In this document: positions 44,597 through 54,292 of the stretch, piece by piece
How positions within the stretch are numbered: position 1 is the stretch's first letter
Layout of the letters: each line of letters begins with the position of its first letter
Assembly (NCBI RefSeq): GCF_003605405.2
Contig: NZ_QYTW02000010.1
Span: forward strand, 19,675 to 83,674
Reading direction: 5' to 3'
Length of the DNA stretch: 64,000 bases
DNA from: Siminovitchia terrae
GTDB lineage: Bacteria > Bacillota > Bacilli > Bacillales > Bacillaceae_C
Notes under the pieces: generated by a model
Told to the model about the DNA's origin: nothing
Database searches by the model: none
What the model saw: only the letters and a program-made list of their open reading frames with translations
Translations under genes and position numbers: made by a program

Positions 44597-45262
44597 TTGC
44601 AACAAAAGGCTAGTTATTTAAGTGAAGCATTAACAACAGCACATAAGCTAGAATCTAAAGAACTGAAGAAATTAAATAATAAACGGAATTATTTAATTGT
44701 GAAAAGGCTAATTGATATAATTTTTTCAGTAATTGGACTAGTTATTTCTGTACCACTTATAATTTTCTTTGGTGTATTAATAAAAGTAGAAACACCGGGC
44801 CCTGTTTTTTATACCCAAGAAAGGGTTGGGTTAAATGGGAAGTTATTTAATGTAATCAAATTACGTTCTATGGTCAATGATGCTGAAAGAAATGGAGCCC
44901 AATGGGCACAAAAAAACGACCCCAGAGTAACAAAAGTGGGTCATTTTATTAGGAAAACTAGAATTGATGAGTTACCCCAATTTATAAACATTCTTAAAGG
45001 GGATATGAGTTTGGTTGGGCCTCGCCCTGAAAGGCCAAATTTTACTATTCAATTCAACCAACAAATCCCAGGCTTTATTACTCGTTTGTCGATTAAGCCA
45101 GGATTGACAGGCTTAGCTCAGGTAAATGGTGGTTATGATATCTCTCCTAAAGAGAAATTTGAGCTAGATAGACAGTATATAGAGAATCTTGGGTTAATAA
45201 CGGACTTAAAGATTATTTTAAAAACAGTGGCAGTTTGTTTTAATGGGAATGGTGCAAGATAA
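44597..45262 (+). CDS. Undecaprenyl-phosphate sugar-phosphotransferase (priming enzyme)
   Basis: 221 residues. Starts repeat-unit synthesis by moving a sugar 1-phosphate to undecaprenyl phosphate. One hydrophobic segment (KRLIDIIFSVIGLVISVPLI) precedes the catalytic domain: TPGPVFYTQERVGLNGKLF, KLRSMVNDAE, FIRKTRIDELPQFINILKGD, MSLVGPRPERP, KPGLTGLAQVNGGYD, DRQYIEN. Small single-helix form as in EpsL. The start is uncertain: TTG at 44597 has only AAGG adjacent, while the good RBS AAAGGGG serves ATG at 44590, whose frame closes after seven codons; the two overlap. Confidence 0.9.
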   Translation: MQQKASYLSEALTTAHKLESKELKKLNNKRNYLIVKRLIDIIFSVIGLVISVPLIIFFGVLIKVETPGPVFYTQERVGLNGKLFNVIKLRSMVNDAERNGAQWAQKNDPRVTKVGHFIRKTRIDELPQFINILKGDMSLVGPRPERPNFTIQFNQQIPGFITRLSIKPGLTGLAQVNGGYDISPKEKFELDRQYIENLGLITDLKIILKTVAVCFNGNGAR

Positions 45263-45283
45263 AAAATGGGAGACGGTATTTTC

Positions 45284-46213
45284 ATGGAAAAAAAGGTGTT
45301 AGTAACAGGAGGAGCAGGCTTTATAGGTTCACACATAGTCGATAAATTACTTGAAGAAGGCTTTAGAATATTTGTTATCGATAACATGTCGACTGGAGAA
45401 ATACATAATATATCCTTAGATCGAGTTCAATTTTATAAAGTAGATATAAGAGATTCTAAACAGGTGAATAAGGTGATGGAAAGTGTTAAGCCTGATTATA
45501 TTATTCACCAAGCAGCTCAGGTAAGTGTTGCTGAATCAATTAGAAACATTGTACTAGATGAAGAAATAAATATTAAAGGATCCTTGAATATTATTGAAGC
45601 AGCTAGACGGTTTGAAGTGAAAAAAATAGTTTTCGCATCTTCGGCAGCTGTTTACGGAAATCCTCAATATGTACCAATTGATGAGGAGCATCCTTTGATA
45701 CCTATGTCACCTTATGGATTGTCAAAATATACGGTTGAAAAATATTTGAATCTTGCATATGAATTATACGGACTCCAATATACAATTTTGAGGTATAGCA
45801 ATGTATACGGGCCCCGCCAAAATGGAATGGGTGAAGGAGGAGTTATTGCAAAATTTGTTAATGCTGCGATAAAGGATTTACCAATTACTATTCATGGAGA
45901 TGGGGAGCAAACGAGGGACTTTGTTTATGTTAAAGATGTTGCTGATGCAAACGTGAAGGCTTTGAAGTATGGGAATAATAATGTCTTTAATATTTCCACG
46001 GGTGTGAGTATGTCTGTTAATGAATTGGTTGTATATATTGAAGATGTTTTCTCTAAACAGCTTAAAAAAAATAAAGAAGCTGTTAGATTTGGGGATATAA
46101 AAAATAGCCTTTTGTTGAATAGTAAAGCGAAGGCACATCTAAGTTGGAATAATAATATACCAATTAGTAAGGGGCTTGAAAGCATGCATTCATTGGCTTT
46201 TAATAAAGGCTAG
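45284..46213 (+). CDS. NAD-dependent nucleotide-sugar 4-epimerase
   Basis: 309 residues, extended SDR family. VLVTGGAGFIGSHIVDKL binds NAD; ASSAAVYGNP and SPYGLSKYTVEKY give the Ser-Tyr-Lys catalytic set (YGLSK); RYSNVYGPRQN and HGDGEQTRDFVYVKDVADA are typical of UDP-glucose/UDP-GlcNAc 4-epimerases. Exact substrate cannot be read; UDP-Gal or UDP-GalNAc is the likely product. The start is ATG at 45284 (MEKKVLVTGG) after GGGAGACGG; an in-frame ATG at 45266 lacks an RBS. Confidence 0.88.
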   Translation: MEKKVLVTGGAGFIGSHIVDKLLEEGFRIFVIDNMSTGEIHNISLDRVQFYKVDIRDSKQVNKVMESVKPDYIIHQAAQVSVAESIRNIVLDEEINIKGSLNIIEAARRFEVKKIVFASSAAVYGNPQYVPIDEEHPLIPMSPYGLSKYTVEKYLNLAYELYGLQYTILRYSNVYGPRQNGMGEGGVIAKFVNAAIKDLPITIHGDGEQTRDFVYVKDVADANVKALKYGNNNVFNISTGVSMSVNELVVYIEDVFSKQLKKNKEAVRFGDIKNSLLLNSKAKAHLSWNNNIPISKGLESMHSLAFNKG

Positions 46214-46285
46214 CCATTTGTACAGCTTGTTTAAAATATAAACTTTTAATTGGAGACATATTAACTAAAAGATTAGGAAGATGGT

Positions 46286-47419
46286 ATGAAAAATATATGT
46301 ATTATTCGAAACGCCTCATTTAGTCAAAACGCAATGATGCATAGAATTGTCACAGCATTAGTAGACATATCTAATTTGATTGTTGTTAGTAGGGAAAGAG
46401 ATAGGTTAAACAAGCAATATGAGTGTAAAAAAGTAAACTTTCAAAATAATACTATTGAAAACTATTCTCTTAATATCCGATCAGACTACGGAAAGGGCAT
46501 TAACAATTTAATACCACTTTTATTGTATCAGTTTCAATTATTTAAAGTGCTGTATAAAACGAGAAAGAAATTCGATGTGATTCATGCTATTGATTTTGAT
46601 TCCGGTTTAGTAGCATGTTTATTTTGTATGCTCTTTAAGAAGAAATATGTGTACCATATTGCTGATTTTTATATTGAGAGTAGACAAGGCATTCCCACTG
46701 TTGTGAAAAAAGTAATAAAAGCTTTAGACTTTTTTGTAATAAAAAAAGCAGAAGTTACAATCTTATGCACAGAAAATCGAAGAGAACAAATAAAAGGATC
46801 GAGTCCTAATAAAATTGAAATTATCCACAATGTACCGACAATTGATAAAGAGGCCAGCCAAAATATAATTGCTGAAAAAAACTCAGAGTTAACACTATGT
46901 TATATTGGCACTTTGGGAGAAACTAGATTTTTAAAAGAAATGATAGAAGCAGTTTCCAGGAGACCTAATGACTTAAAACTGATAGTTGGTGGATACGGAA
47001 AACTTGAAGACTATATTAAAGATAAAAGTTTAAAGTATGAAAATATTCAATTTATAGGTAAAGTCAATTATTTGGATACATTTGATTTTTATTCAAGTAG
47101 TGATATTATGGTCGCTGTTTATGACCCTCGTATTAAAAATCATAAATATTCAGCTCCCAATAAATTTTATGAATCTATTTTATTAAAAAAACCAATCATT
47201 GTTGGAAAAGATACAGGTATAGATGAATTGGTGAGAGAGCACGATATAGGATTTATAATTGATTATGATTATAAAGAATTTATTAATACACTTGATGAAA
47301 TAAAGTCGACCCCGGCTATACTAGAACAGAAAAGAGAAAACATTGATAAAATCTCTAGCCTTTATAGCTGGGAAAAAATGAAGGGGAAAATTCGCGAAGT
47401 TTATAAGTTAATTAAATAA
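46286..47419 (+). CDS. GT4-family glycosyltransferase
   Basis: 377 residues, GT-B fold. N-terminal half contains FDVIHAIDFDSGLVACLF; the C-terminal nucleotide-sugar half contains LTLCYIGTLGETRFLKEMI, LKLIVGGYGKLEDYI, NIQFIGKV, SAPNKFYESILLKKPIIV with the E-x7-E-type Glu. Adds one sugar of the exopolysaccharide repeat at the cytoplasmic face; donor and acceptor unknown. AGGAAGATGGT precedes ATG. Confidence 0.82.
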   Translation: MKNICIIRNASFSQNAMMHRIVTALVDISNLIVVSRERDRLNKQYECKKVNFQNNTIENYSLNIRSDYGKGINNLIPLLLYQFQLFKVLYKTRKKFDVIHAIDFDSGLVACLFCMLFKKKYVYHIADFYIESRQGIPTVVKKVIKALDFFVIKKAEVTILCTENRREQIKGSSPNKIEIIHNVPTIDKEASQNIIAEKNSELTLCYIGTLGETRFLKEMIEAVSRRPNDLKLIVGGYGKLEDYIKDKSLKYENIQFIGKVNYLDTFDFYSSSDIMVAVYDPRIKNHKYSAPNKFYESILLKKPIIVGKDTGIDELVREHDIGFIIDYDYKEFINTLDEIKSTPAILEQKRENIDKISSLYSWEKMKGKIREVYKLIK

Positions 47420-47437
47420 AAGGTGTTTGCTACGGAG

Positions 47438-48703
47438 ATGGAAAAAGTAAAAAAAGAAGGTTTTTTTTCAAAGGTCATTAAACTATTCACTGCGACTGCT
47501 TTAGGACAATTAATATTTTTTTTAGCTTCTCCATTATTAACAAGATTATATAGCCCGGAGGCATTTGGCGATTTAGCTGTATTTATATCTCTAGTATCTA
47601 TATTATCCATTGCAATTTCTTGGCGTTATGAGTTGGCAATACCAATTCCTAAAGAAGAAAATAAGGCGATCGTCTTAGTGGTGCTTTCCTGCTTACTAGT
47701 GGTAGCCAACGGAATTCTTATTTTCATTTTATCAGGTTTATATTATTTTGCTGACTATGACCTCTTTAATATTAACAAAACTGTGCTGTTAATTTTACCT
47801 ATTAGCGTTATAGGTGCTGGACTATATAAGGTATTTAATCACTGGTATATTAGACAAGACAATTTTAATATTATTTCTCGCTCTAAGCTATCACAATCTG
47901 TAAGTCAAACAATAACACAAGTGGCTTTAGGTTTCTTAGCATCTTTTAAACTTGGACTAATTGTTGGTGATTTCTTTGGTCGAACTGCGGGTACACTAAA
48001 TTTTATCAGAACTTTTCTAAGTGGAAGGGATTTAACGTTTAAAAAACTTAGATTTAGTAAATTCATTAAGGTTGCTAAAGAATATAAAGAATTCCCGATA
48101 TATTCAGGACCTGGTGCATTACTTAATACAATCAGCACTCAAGCTCCACCTTTAGCATTTTCGATCTTGTTTGGAAGTGGAGTAGCCGGTTTTTATTCCT
48201 TAGCTTATAGAGTAATAAGTGGACCAGTTATGATGATTGGTCAAGCTATATCCCAGGTATATCTGCAAAAGTTAAGCAGTATTACTAGGGATAAGGGGGA
48301 CGACATTAAACAACTCTATTTAACAGTTAGCAAAAGACTGTTCTTGATTGCTTTATTGCCAACAATTATTATTTTTTTGTTTTCAGACTATCTGTTTGGA
48401 ATGATTTTTGGCTCCCAATGGTCTAAAGCCGGTATCTTTTCTTCAATTCTAATTATTATGGTTTTTTTTCAGTTTATTGTCTCTCCAACATCCCAAACGC
48501 TAATTATATTACAAAAACAAAAAATACAAGCAATATGGGAAGGTGTCCGATTTTTATTAATCACTATATTGTTTATCGCTAGTTATTATTATTCGCTAAA
48601 CGAATATTTAACTTTGATTTATTTTACTGTAGTTATGTCAGTTATGTACATAGTTATGTTTGTTTTATGTTTGATCATGATAACGAACAAATCGAAAAGC
48701 TAG
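47438..48703 (+). CDS. Wzx-type polysaccharide flippase
   Basis: 421 residues with about 12 transmembrane helices, MATE/MVF-type (Polysacc_synt). Starts FFSKVIKLFTATALGQLIFFLASPLLTRLYSPEAFG, the hallmark of this family. Moves undecaprenyl-PP repeat units outward for Wzy polymerisation. Start ambiguous: ATG at 47438 (GGAG touching it, AAAGG further up) or GTG at 47423, only 3 bases past the previous stop. Confidence 0.85.
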   Translation: MEKVKKEGFFSKVIKLFTATALGQLIFFLASPLLTRLYSPEAFGDLAVFISLVSILSIAISWRYELAIPIPKEENKAIVLVVLSCLLVVANGILIFILSGLYYFADYDLFNINKTVLLILPISVIGAGLYKVFNHWYIRQDNFNIISRSKLSQSVSQTITQVALGFLASFKLGLIVGDFFGRTAGTLNFIRTFLSGRDLTFKKLRFSKFIKVAKEYKEFPIYSGPGALLNTISTQAPPLAFSILFGSGVAGFYSLAYRVISGPVMMIGQAISQVYLQKLSSITRDKGDDIKQLYLTVSKRLFLIALLPTIIIFLFSDYLFGMIFGSQWSKAGIFSSILIIMVFFQFIVSPTSQTLIILQKQKIQAIWEGVRFLLITILFIASYYYSLNEYLTLIYFTVVMSVMYIVMFVLCLIMITNKSKS

Positions 48704-48771
48704 AGAATCGCTGATCGCTAATTAGTAAATGTTCCTGAAAAATAACTTTAAACTTAAAGAGGTGTCTACTG

Positions 48772-50064
48772 ATGAATAAAAAACTGTGTGTAATTGGGCT
48801 GGGATATATAGGGTTACCTACTTCAGCAATCTTTGCTAATTCGGGATGGGAAGTAACAGGTGTTGATATAAACCCCACAGCGGTTGAGAAGCTGAATAAT
48901 GGAGAAATTCATATTGAAGAAGTTGGGCTTGGGGAGCTTGTAAAAACCGTGGTTGATAAAGGTAATTTAAAAGCTAGTATGGCTCCAGTTAATGCAGATT
49001 GTTATATAATTACTGTGCCTACACCTCATAATATAGATAATACTGTCAATTTAAACCATGTTATAGATGCGGTGAAATCAATAACACCTTACTTAAGAAA
49101 AGGCAACGTTGTTATTGTTGAATCCACTATACCACCTAAAACCATGGATGAAGTCGTTTCTCCGCTTTTTGAAAAGGTGGGTTGGAGTGTTGGTGAGGAT
49201 ATTTATTTAGCACATTGTCCAGAGAGAGTTTTACCTGGACGTATTTTAATAGAGTTAGTAGAAAACACAAGAATTGTTGGTGGAGTAAACCAGGTATCTA
49301 CTAAAAAGGCCGTTGAGGTTTACAAGAGCATTGTTACAGGAGAAATTTTAACAACAAGCGCCATTAGTGCCGAAATGTCGAAATTGATGGAGAATACATA
49401 TCGAGATGTAAATATAGCTCTTGCAAATGAATTGGTTAAAATTTCCAAAAAACTCGATGTAGATGCTCTAGAAGTGATAGAACTCGCTAATTATCATCCA
49501 AGAGTTAATATACATCAACCAGGACCGGGGGTAGGAGGCCATTGTTTAGCGGTAGATCCTTATTTTATTATCGAAAAGGCTCCAGAAGAGTCCAAGTTGA
49601 TAAAAATGGCAAGGGAAATTAATAATTCCATGCCATTGTTTGTTAAAGATTTAATCAAGGAGTTCTTACCGGATACAAACTCTAAGATCACTATATTAGG
49701 GTTGACATATAAAGGGAATATCGATGATGTACGTGAAAGTCCTGCGCTAGAGATCGTTAATTTATTAGAGAACGAAGGGTATAGACTAGGAATTTATGAT
49801 CCGCATATTAAACAAGAACAAATAAATTATTATTTATCCACTTTTGAGGAGGCTGTTAAAGGTACCTCTTGTGTGCTAGTCCTTACAGATCACAATGAAT
49901 TTCGTAGTTTAGAAAAAGAACTTGTAAATTACAATATGAAAGATGTTCTTGTATTAGACACTAAAAATTGTGTAGCAGTTTATAATGATAACATTAGATA
50001 TATTAATTTTGGTAACTTGTCTGAATTAAAGAAGAAAGAAGTTACTCCTTTAATTCTAAATTAA
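48772..50064 (+). CDS. wecC: UDP-N-acetyl-D-mannosamine dehydrogenase
   Basis: 430 residues, UDP-sugar dehydrogenase family. VIGLGYIGLPTSAIFAN binds NAD; STIPPKTMDEVV and HCPERVLPGRILIEL are typical of the ManNAc branch (WecC) rather than UDP-glucose dehydrogenase; GPGVGGHCLAVDPYF holds the catalytic Cys; TYKGNIDDVRESPALEIV follows. Oxidises UDP-ManNAc to UDP-ManNAcA; the substrate is supplied by MnaA at the end of the operon. AGAGGTG RBS. Confidence 0.88.
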   Translation: MNKKLCVIGLGYIGLPTSAIFANSGWEVTGVDINPTAVEKLNNGEIHIEEVGLGELVKTVVDKGNLKASMAPVNADCYIITVPTPHNIDNTVNLNHVIDAVKSITPYLRKGNVVIVESTIPPKTMDEVVSPLFEKVGWSVGEDIYLAHCPERVLPGRILIELVENTRIVGGVNQVSTKKAVEVYKSIVTGEILTTSAISAEMSKLMENTYRDVNIALANELVKISKKLDVDALEVIELANYHPRVNIHQPGPGVGGHCLAVDPYFIIEKAPEESKLIKMAREINNSMPLFVKDLIKEFLPDTNSKITILGLTYKGNIDDVRESPALEIVNLLENEGYRLGIYDPHIKQEQINYYLSTFEEAVKGTSCVLVLTDHNEFRSLEKELVNYNMKDVLVLDTKNCVAVYNDNIRYINFGNLSELKKKEVTPLILN

Positions 50065-50187
50065 CTATTAATTTCTTTAATCATCCTAGAAGTGTGCAAT
50101 TTTTAGTCAACTAATACTTTAAACAAGCGTCTATAGTATATATACTTCGAAAATATAAGGTTGGATCCAAATTGAAAGGTGTCTCTA

Positions 50188-51366
50188 ATGATGTCGAAAA
50201 AAACCTTGCTTATCTCACAATATTTTGTACCTGATATAAATGCTGCAGCCTTTAGAGTTTATGATCTATATAATGCCTTAGAAAAATTAGATTATGATAT
50301 AACTGTAATTACAGCTTATCCTCAAAAATCCGCTGTAGAGAAAATTAACGAAACGAACAATATTTATAGGTTAAAACTTGAAAAAATAAACAAAAAGTCC
50401 TTTTTGAATTACTTGAAAAATTATTTCGGATTTATGTTAAAATCAATATCTCATTCTCTCTTTTTTTTAAGAAAAGCTAAATATGAATATGTGATAGTAA
50501 CATCCCCCCCTTTATTTGTTGCTTTAGGGGGGTATATTATTTCATTTTTTAAAAAGTCTAAATTCATCCTTGATATTAGAGATATTTGGCCGGACTCTGC
50601 CGTTGCGGCGGGAATGCTGAAACGTGAAGGATTACTGTATTGGTTTTCTAAAAAGATAGAAAGGTTCTTATATAAAAAGGCAGATATAATATTATGCGTA
50701 TCGAAGCCAATGAAGGAATACATTTATAATGAATCTAAACATGAAAACATTCAAATATTATATAATGGTATTTCCCCAGAGAGTTTGCAGGGCATTAAAA
50801 AAATAACAGATAAAGAGAGTAGAAATAGCAAAATTACTGTCGGATATGCAGGTAATATAGGTATTGTACAGAACTTAGACTTGATACTGAAGGCTGCTCA
50901 AAGTTTACCACCTGAATTATTTGAATTCGTAATCATTGGTGATGGTATAGAACGGAACAGGTTAGAAAAAGAAGTTGAAAAACAAGGTGTAAAAAACGTC
51001 TTATTTACGGGGCCACTTACAAAAGGGGAAACATTTAACAAACTAAGTCAAACAGATGTGTTATTTTTTAGCTTAAGTGATGACCCCACTTTTGAAAAAA
51101 CAATCCCATCAAAACTGTTTGATTATTTGTTAACTAATAAATTCATCATTACTAGTATAAAAGGAGAAGGGAAGGAAATTTTATTAGAGCTTGGATGTGC
51201 ATTATTTTTTAATCCAAATGACGCAGAGAGCTTGATCAAAGCTTTAGCGAAATATAAGAATAATAAAGAGAATTATGATCGGGTATCTAAGGGTAATAGA
51301 GACTTTGTTGTTGAAAACTATAACAGAGAAGATCAATTTAAAAATTTCTTCATTGATTTAAGATAA
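50188..51366 (+). CDS. GT4-family glycosyltransferase (WbuB-like)
   Basis: 392 residues. TLLISQYFVPDINAAAFRVYD at the N-terminus and ILDIRDIWPDSAVAAGML in the middle are typical of WbuB/WcaI-type GT4 enzymes; the C-terminal half has KITVGYAGNIGIVQNLDLIL, FVIIGDGIERNRLE, VLFTGPLTKGE, TIPSKLFDYLLTNKFII. Sugar specificity unknown. ATG at 50188 has AAAGGTG 6 bases upstream; the preceding GTG is inside that RBS. Confidence 0.84.
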   Translation: MMSKKTLLISQYFVPDINAAAFRVYDLYNALEKLDYDITVITAYPQKSAVEKINETNNIYRLKLEKINKKSFLNYLKNYFGFMLKSISHSLFFLRKAKYEYVIVTSPPLFVALGGYIISFFKKSKFILDIRDIWPDSAVAAGMLKREGLLYWFSKKIERFLYKKADIILCVSKPMKEYIYNESKHENIQILYNGISPESLQGIKKITDKESRNSKITVGYAGNIGIVQNLDLILKAAQSLPPELFEFVIIGDGIERNRLEKEVEKQGVKNVLFTGPLTKGETFNKLSQTDVLFFSLSDDPTFEKTIPSKLFDYLLTNKFIITSIKGEGKEILLELGCALFFNPNDAESLIKALAKYKNNKENYDRVSKGNRDFVVENYNREDQFKNFFIDLR

Positions 51367-51551
51367 CGAAAAGATGTTACAAACATTATAAATTGTAATA
51401 TGCTTTCCAAGGATGAAATTTTGGGAGTGGACTATCTGTAGACTTTTGGAAAACACAAAAAATAAAATTGTGCGTGGATTTTCTACGTCAATGTGGCGTT
51501 ATTCAAGACTAAAAAGACGTTGTATATAAACTTTGAGGAGCAGTATGGGTA

Positions 51552-52742
51552 ATGACTAAGGTAAAACTAAACTCTATACTTATAGTCTTAACAATCATGT
51601 TCGTAAATTTGTGGAATGTGGTTGAATATTATTTAAATTCGAACCTAGTTTCAATTAAGGTTTGCTTTTTTGTCCTGTTTCTTTTAATTTCGGTTACTAT
51701 AAATCATTTTCAAATAAGCTATAAGAGTTATCTAGTGTTATTAATTTCTGTAATATTTTTTGGGATAAACATCATGCTTGTTGATTATAGAAATTTGGTT
51801 TTTGATGAGTTTTTTAAATATGTGTTTTTTGGCATCTCTGCCATGATAATTGCAAGTTATGAATTTGATGCTAAATTTGTCTCAAGATACTGGTTCCGCA
51901 TTTCAATTTTTTTCTTTATTCTAATGCATTTGTTATTAGGAGCAGTTTCCCAAAGGGAATTTAATTATATGCATTTTGGATTTATAACGAACTTTGTATT
52001 TGTAGGATTTATGTTCCAATATTATAAAAGAAGGAAAGTAATCTATCTTATTGCTTTGCTCTACATAATGATTCTTAGTTTTATGTTTGGGCATAGGGGA
52101 GCAGTTCTTGTTAATCTTGTCATATTCGTCTATTTTTGCTATAAAATTAAGCTATTAAAACCAATGTATATCATATTTATATCCTCAATTGGTGCTATTT
52201 TATATTTATTTACGTCTTTTAGAGATAATGTTTTGTTGAATGTTTTATATAGATTACAGACAAAGCTACCAGATAGTATTAACTCTTATGTGCTTAAAAA
52301 GCTTATTTTTAGTTTGGAAAGTGAAAACTTGGATCTATCGGGGAGAGAAGAGCATTATTCATATGGTGTTGAAATTATAAGAGAAAAATTGTACTTTTTT
52401 CCAAGTGGATTTGGATACTTTGATCATGTTACAAACCTAGGTTTTCCTCATAATATTTTTATAGATATATATATAGTTTTTGGCGTTTTCGGCGCGTTAT
52501 TTTTGCTATATTTATTCATTAAAATGAGGAAAATCCTTTTGAGGTTAAATGATTTAGAAAGCTTAGTTATTTTCAGCTTGTTTTTGTATTCGTTTGTTCG
52601 ATTAATGACAGGTGGAACTTTTATCATGGAGCCGTCTTTTTGGGTGATAGTTGGTATTGTAATAAATGAGAGTTTTAAAAGAAGTTACTATAAATCAAAC
52701 ACAGATGAATTAAAGGTGTTAAGCAATAAAAGTGCACTATAA
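51552..52742 (+). CDS. Wzy-like O-antigen/exopolysaccharide polymerase
   Basis: 396 residues, about 10-11 transmembrane helices, very hydrophobic, low sequence conservation as usual for Wzy. A large outward loop (about 210-310) with NLDLSGREEHYSYGVEII and FGYFDHVTNLGFPHNIFIDIY carries the PHN motif common in Wzy_C-type polymerases. The only polymerase candidate in the operon. GAGGAG lies 11 bases before ATG. Confidence 0.75.
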   Translation: MTKVKLNSILIVLTIMFVNLWNVVEYYLNSNLVSIKVCFFVLFLLISVTINHFQISYKSYLVLLISVIFFGINIMLVDYRNLVFDEFFKYVFFGISAMIIASYEFDAKFVSRYWFRISIFFFILMHLLLGAVSQREFNYMHFGFITNFVFVGFMFQYYKRRKVIYLIALLYIMILSFMFGHRGAVLVNLVIFVYFCYKIKLLKPMYIIFISSIGAILYLFTSFRDNVLLNVLYRLQTKLPDSINSYVLKKLIFSLESENLDLSGREEHYSYGVEIIREKLYFFPSGFGYFDHVTNLGFPHNIFIDIYIVFGVFGALFLLYLFIKMRKILLRLNDLESLVIFSLFLYSFVRLMTGGTFIMEPSFWVIVGIVINESFKRSYYKSNTDELKVLSNKSAL

Positions 52743-52933
52743 TTTAGTGGGATTTTTTAGCTTGTACTTTGATTTTACACAAGACACTGGGTGTTTGACT
52801 TGATATAAATGTGGCTAAGATCATTGCCCTTGATATTAGAGTTACCGCTAAAATCTGGTAGCTTTATATACTTAAAGATAAGTAGGAATAATACTAGCCT
52901 ATTTTTGTTTGATCTAGGATGGAGGATATTCTA

Positions 52934-54076
52934 TTGAAAAAGATTAAAGTAATGACTATCTTCGGTACAAGGCCAGAGGCGATAAAAATGGCCCCACTTG
53001 TACTGGAATTACAAAAGCAGCCTCAATTTTTTGAGTCAATTGTTACAGTAACAGCCCAGCATCGTGATATGTTAGATCAAGTATTAGAGGTCTTTAGTAT
53101 TCAACCCGACTACGACTTAAATATTATGAAGCAACGTCAAACGTTATTAGATGTTACGACCAAAGGTTTACAAGGATTAGATTCTATAATGAAAGAGGCT
53201 AAACCTGATATTGTTCTTGTTCATGGTGATACTTCAACTACTTTTGTTGCAAGTTTAGCTGCTTTTTATAATCAAATCCATGTTGGGCATGTTGAAGCTG
53301 GATTAAGAACATGGAATAAGTACTCGCCATTCCCTGAGGAAATGAATAGGCAACTTACTAGCGTAATTGCAGATGTCCATTTTGCACCTACAAACAAATC
53401 GGCGGATAATTTAATTGCAGAGAACTTAGATGAAAAGAATATCTTTATTACCGGTAATACAGTAATAGATGCTTTGAAAACAACTGTTAAAAAAGATTAT
53501 ACTCATGAGGTTCTCGAAAATTTGGGAACCGATAAGTTAATCTTATTAACTGCCCATAGGCGGGAAAACATTGGAGAACCAATGAAGAATATTTTTCGGG
53601 CAGTTAAGCGTCTGGTAGAAGAACATCCGAATGTTCAAGTTGTATATCCTGTACACCGTAATCCGGTGGTTCGAGAATTGGCGAGTGAGATATTAGACAA
53701 TGACTCAAGGATTCATTTAATCGAACCATTGGATGTTATAGACTTCCATAATTTCGCAAATAAGTCTTATTTAATCATGAGTGACTCAGGGGGAGTACAG
53801 GAAGAAGCCCCATCATTAGGCGTGCCAGTACTTGTGTTGCGTGACACGACAGAGCGTCCCGAAGGAATTGAAGCTGGAACGTTAAAATTGGCTGGTGTAG
53901 ATGAAGATAACATATATAATTTAGCTCACGAGTTATTGAGCAATACACATGAATATAACAGGATGGCTAAAGCCGTTAACCCTTACGGAGATGGTGAGGC
54001 GTCAAAGCGAATTTTGGAAGCAATTAAATTTTTCTTCAAACAAACTAGTGAAAGGCCAAAACCATTTAATTGTTAA
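52934..54076 (+). CDS. mnaA: UDP-N-acetylglucosamine 2-epimerase
   Basis: 380 residues, exactly typical. Converts UDP-GlcNAc to UDP-ManNAc. VMTIFGTRPEAIKMAPLV, LVHGDTSTTFVASLAA, GHVEAGLRTWNKYSPFPEE, LLTAHRRENIGEP, SDSGGVQEEAPSLGVPVLV and LRDTTERPEG are all present. Serves the dehydrogenase in this operon and could supply the ManNAc of the wall teichoic acid linkage unit. TTG start at 52934 with GGAGG 8 bases upstream; an ATG at 52919 lies within that RBS. Last gene of the operon. Confidence 0.95.
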   Translation: MKKIKVMTIFGTRPEAIKMAPLVLELQKQPQFFESIVTVTAQHRDMLDQVLEVFSIQPDYDLNIMKQRQTLLDVTTKGLQGLDSIMKEAKPDIVLVHGDTSTTFVASLAAFYNQIHVGHVEAGLRTWNKYSPFPEEMNRQLTSVIADVHFAPTNKSADNLIAENLDEKNIFITGNTVIDALKTTVKKDYTHEVLENLGTDKLILLTAHRRENIGEPMKNIFRAVKRLVEEHPNVQVVYPVHRNPVVRELASEILDNDSRIHLIEPLDVIDFHNFANKSYLIMSDSGGVQEEAPSLGVPVLVLRDTTERPEGIEAGTLKLAGVDEDNIYNLAHELLSNTHEYNRMAKAVNPYGDGEASKRILEAIKFFFKQTSERPKPFNC

Positions 54077-54113
54077 TGTGATATGTAAAGAATGATTCAT
54101 GAGCAATTCATTT

Positions 54114-54143
54114 AAAAGGACAGTTTTATCTTGACTGTCCTTT
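54114..54143 (+). terminator. Terminator of the exopolysaccharide operon
   Basis: AAAGGACAGT pairs with ACTGTCCTTT around a 9-base loop, 39 bases after the mnaA stop. The T-run is short. Confidence 0.65.
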
Positions 54144-54233
54144 GTTGATTAGTGAGTTAATATTCCGAGCATTTGCATAAAGTGGTGTCTTTTATTTTGT
54201 TTTTTGAAAAAGGATTTCGAGAAATAATTTACT

Positions 54234-54262
54234 TTGATCGATTCGTTTGCCCTTTATCTAAT
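54234..54262 (+). promoter_or_regulatory. Promoter of the LCP gene with an overlapping inverted repeat
   Basis: TTGATC, 17 bases, TCTAAT. The inverted repeat GATTCGT (54240-54246) and ACGAATC (54263-54269) starts right after the -35 box and ends just past the -10, so a bound regulator would block RNA polymerase. Confidence 0.5.
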
Positions 54263-54292
54263 ACGAATCTATAAGCAGGAAGGAAATTTTCT

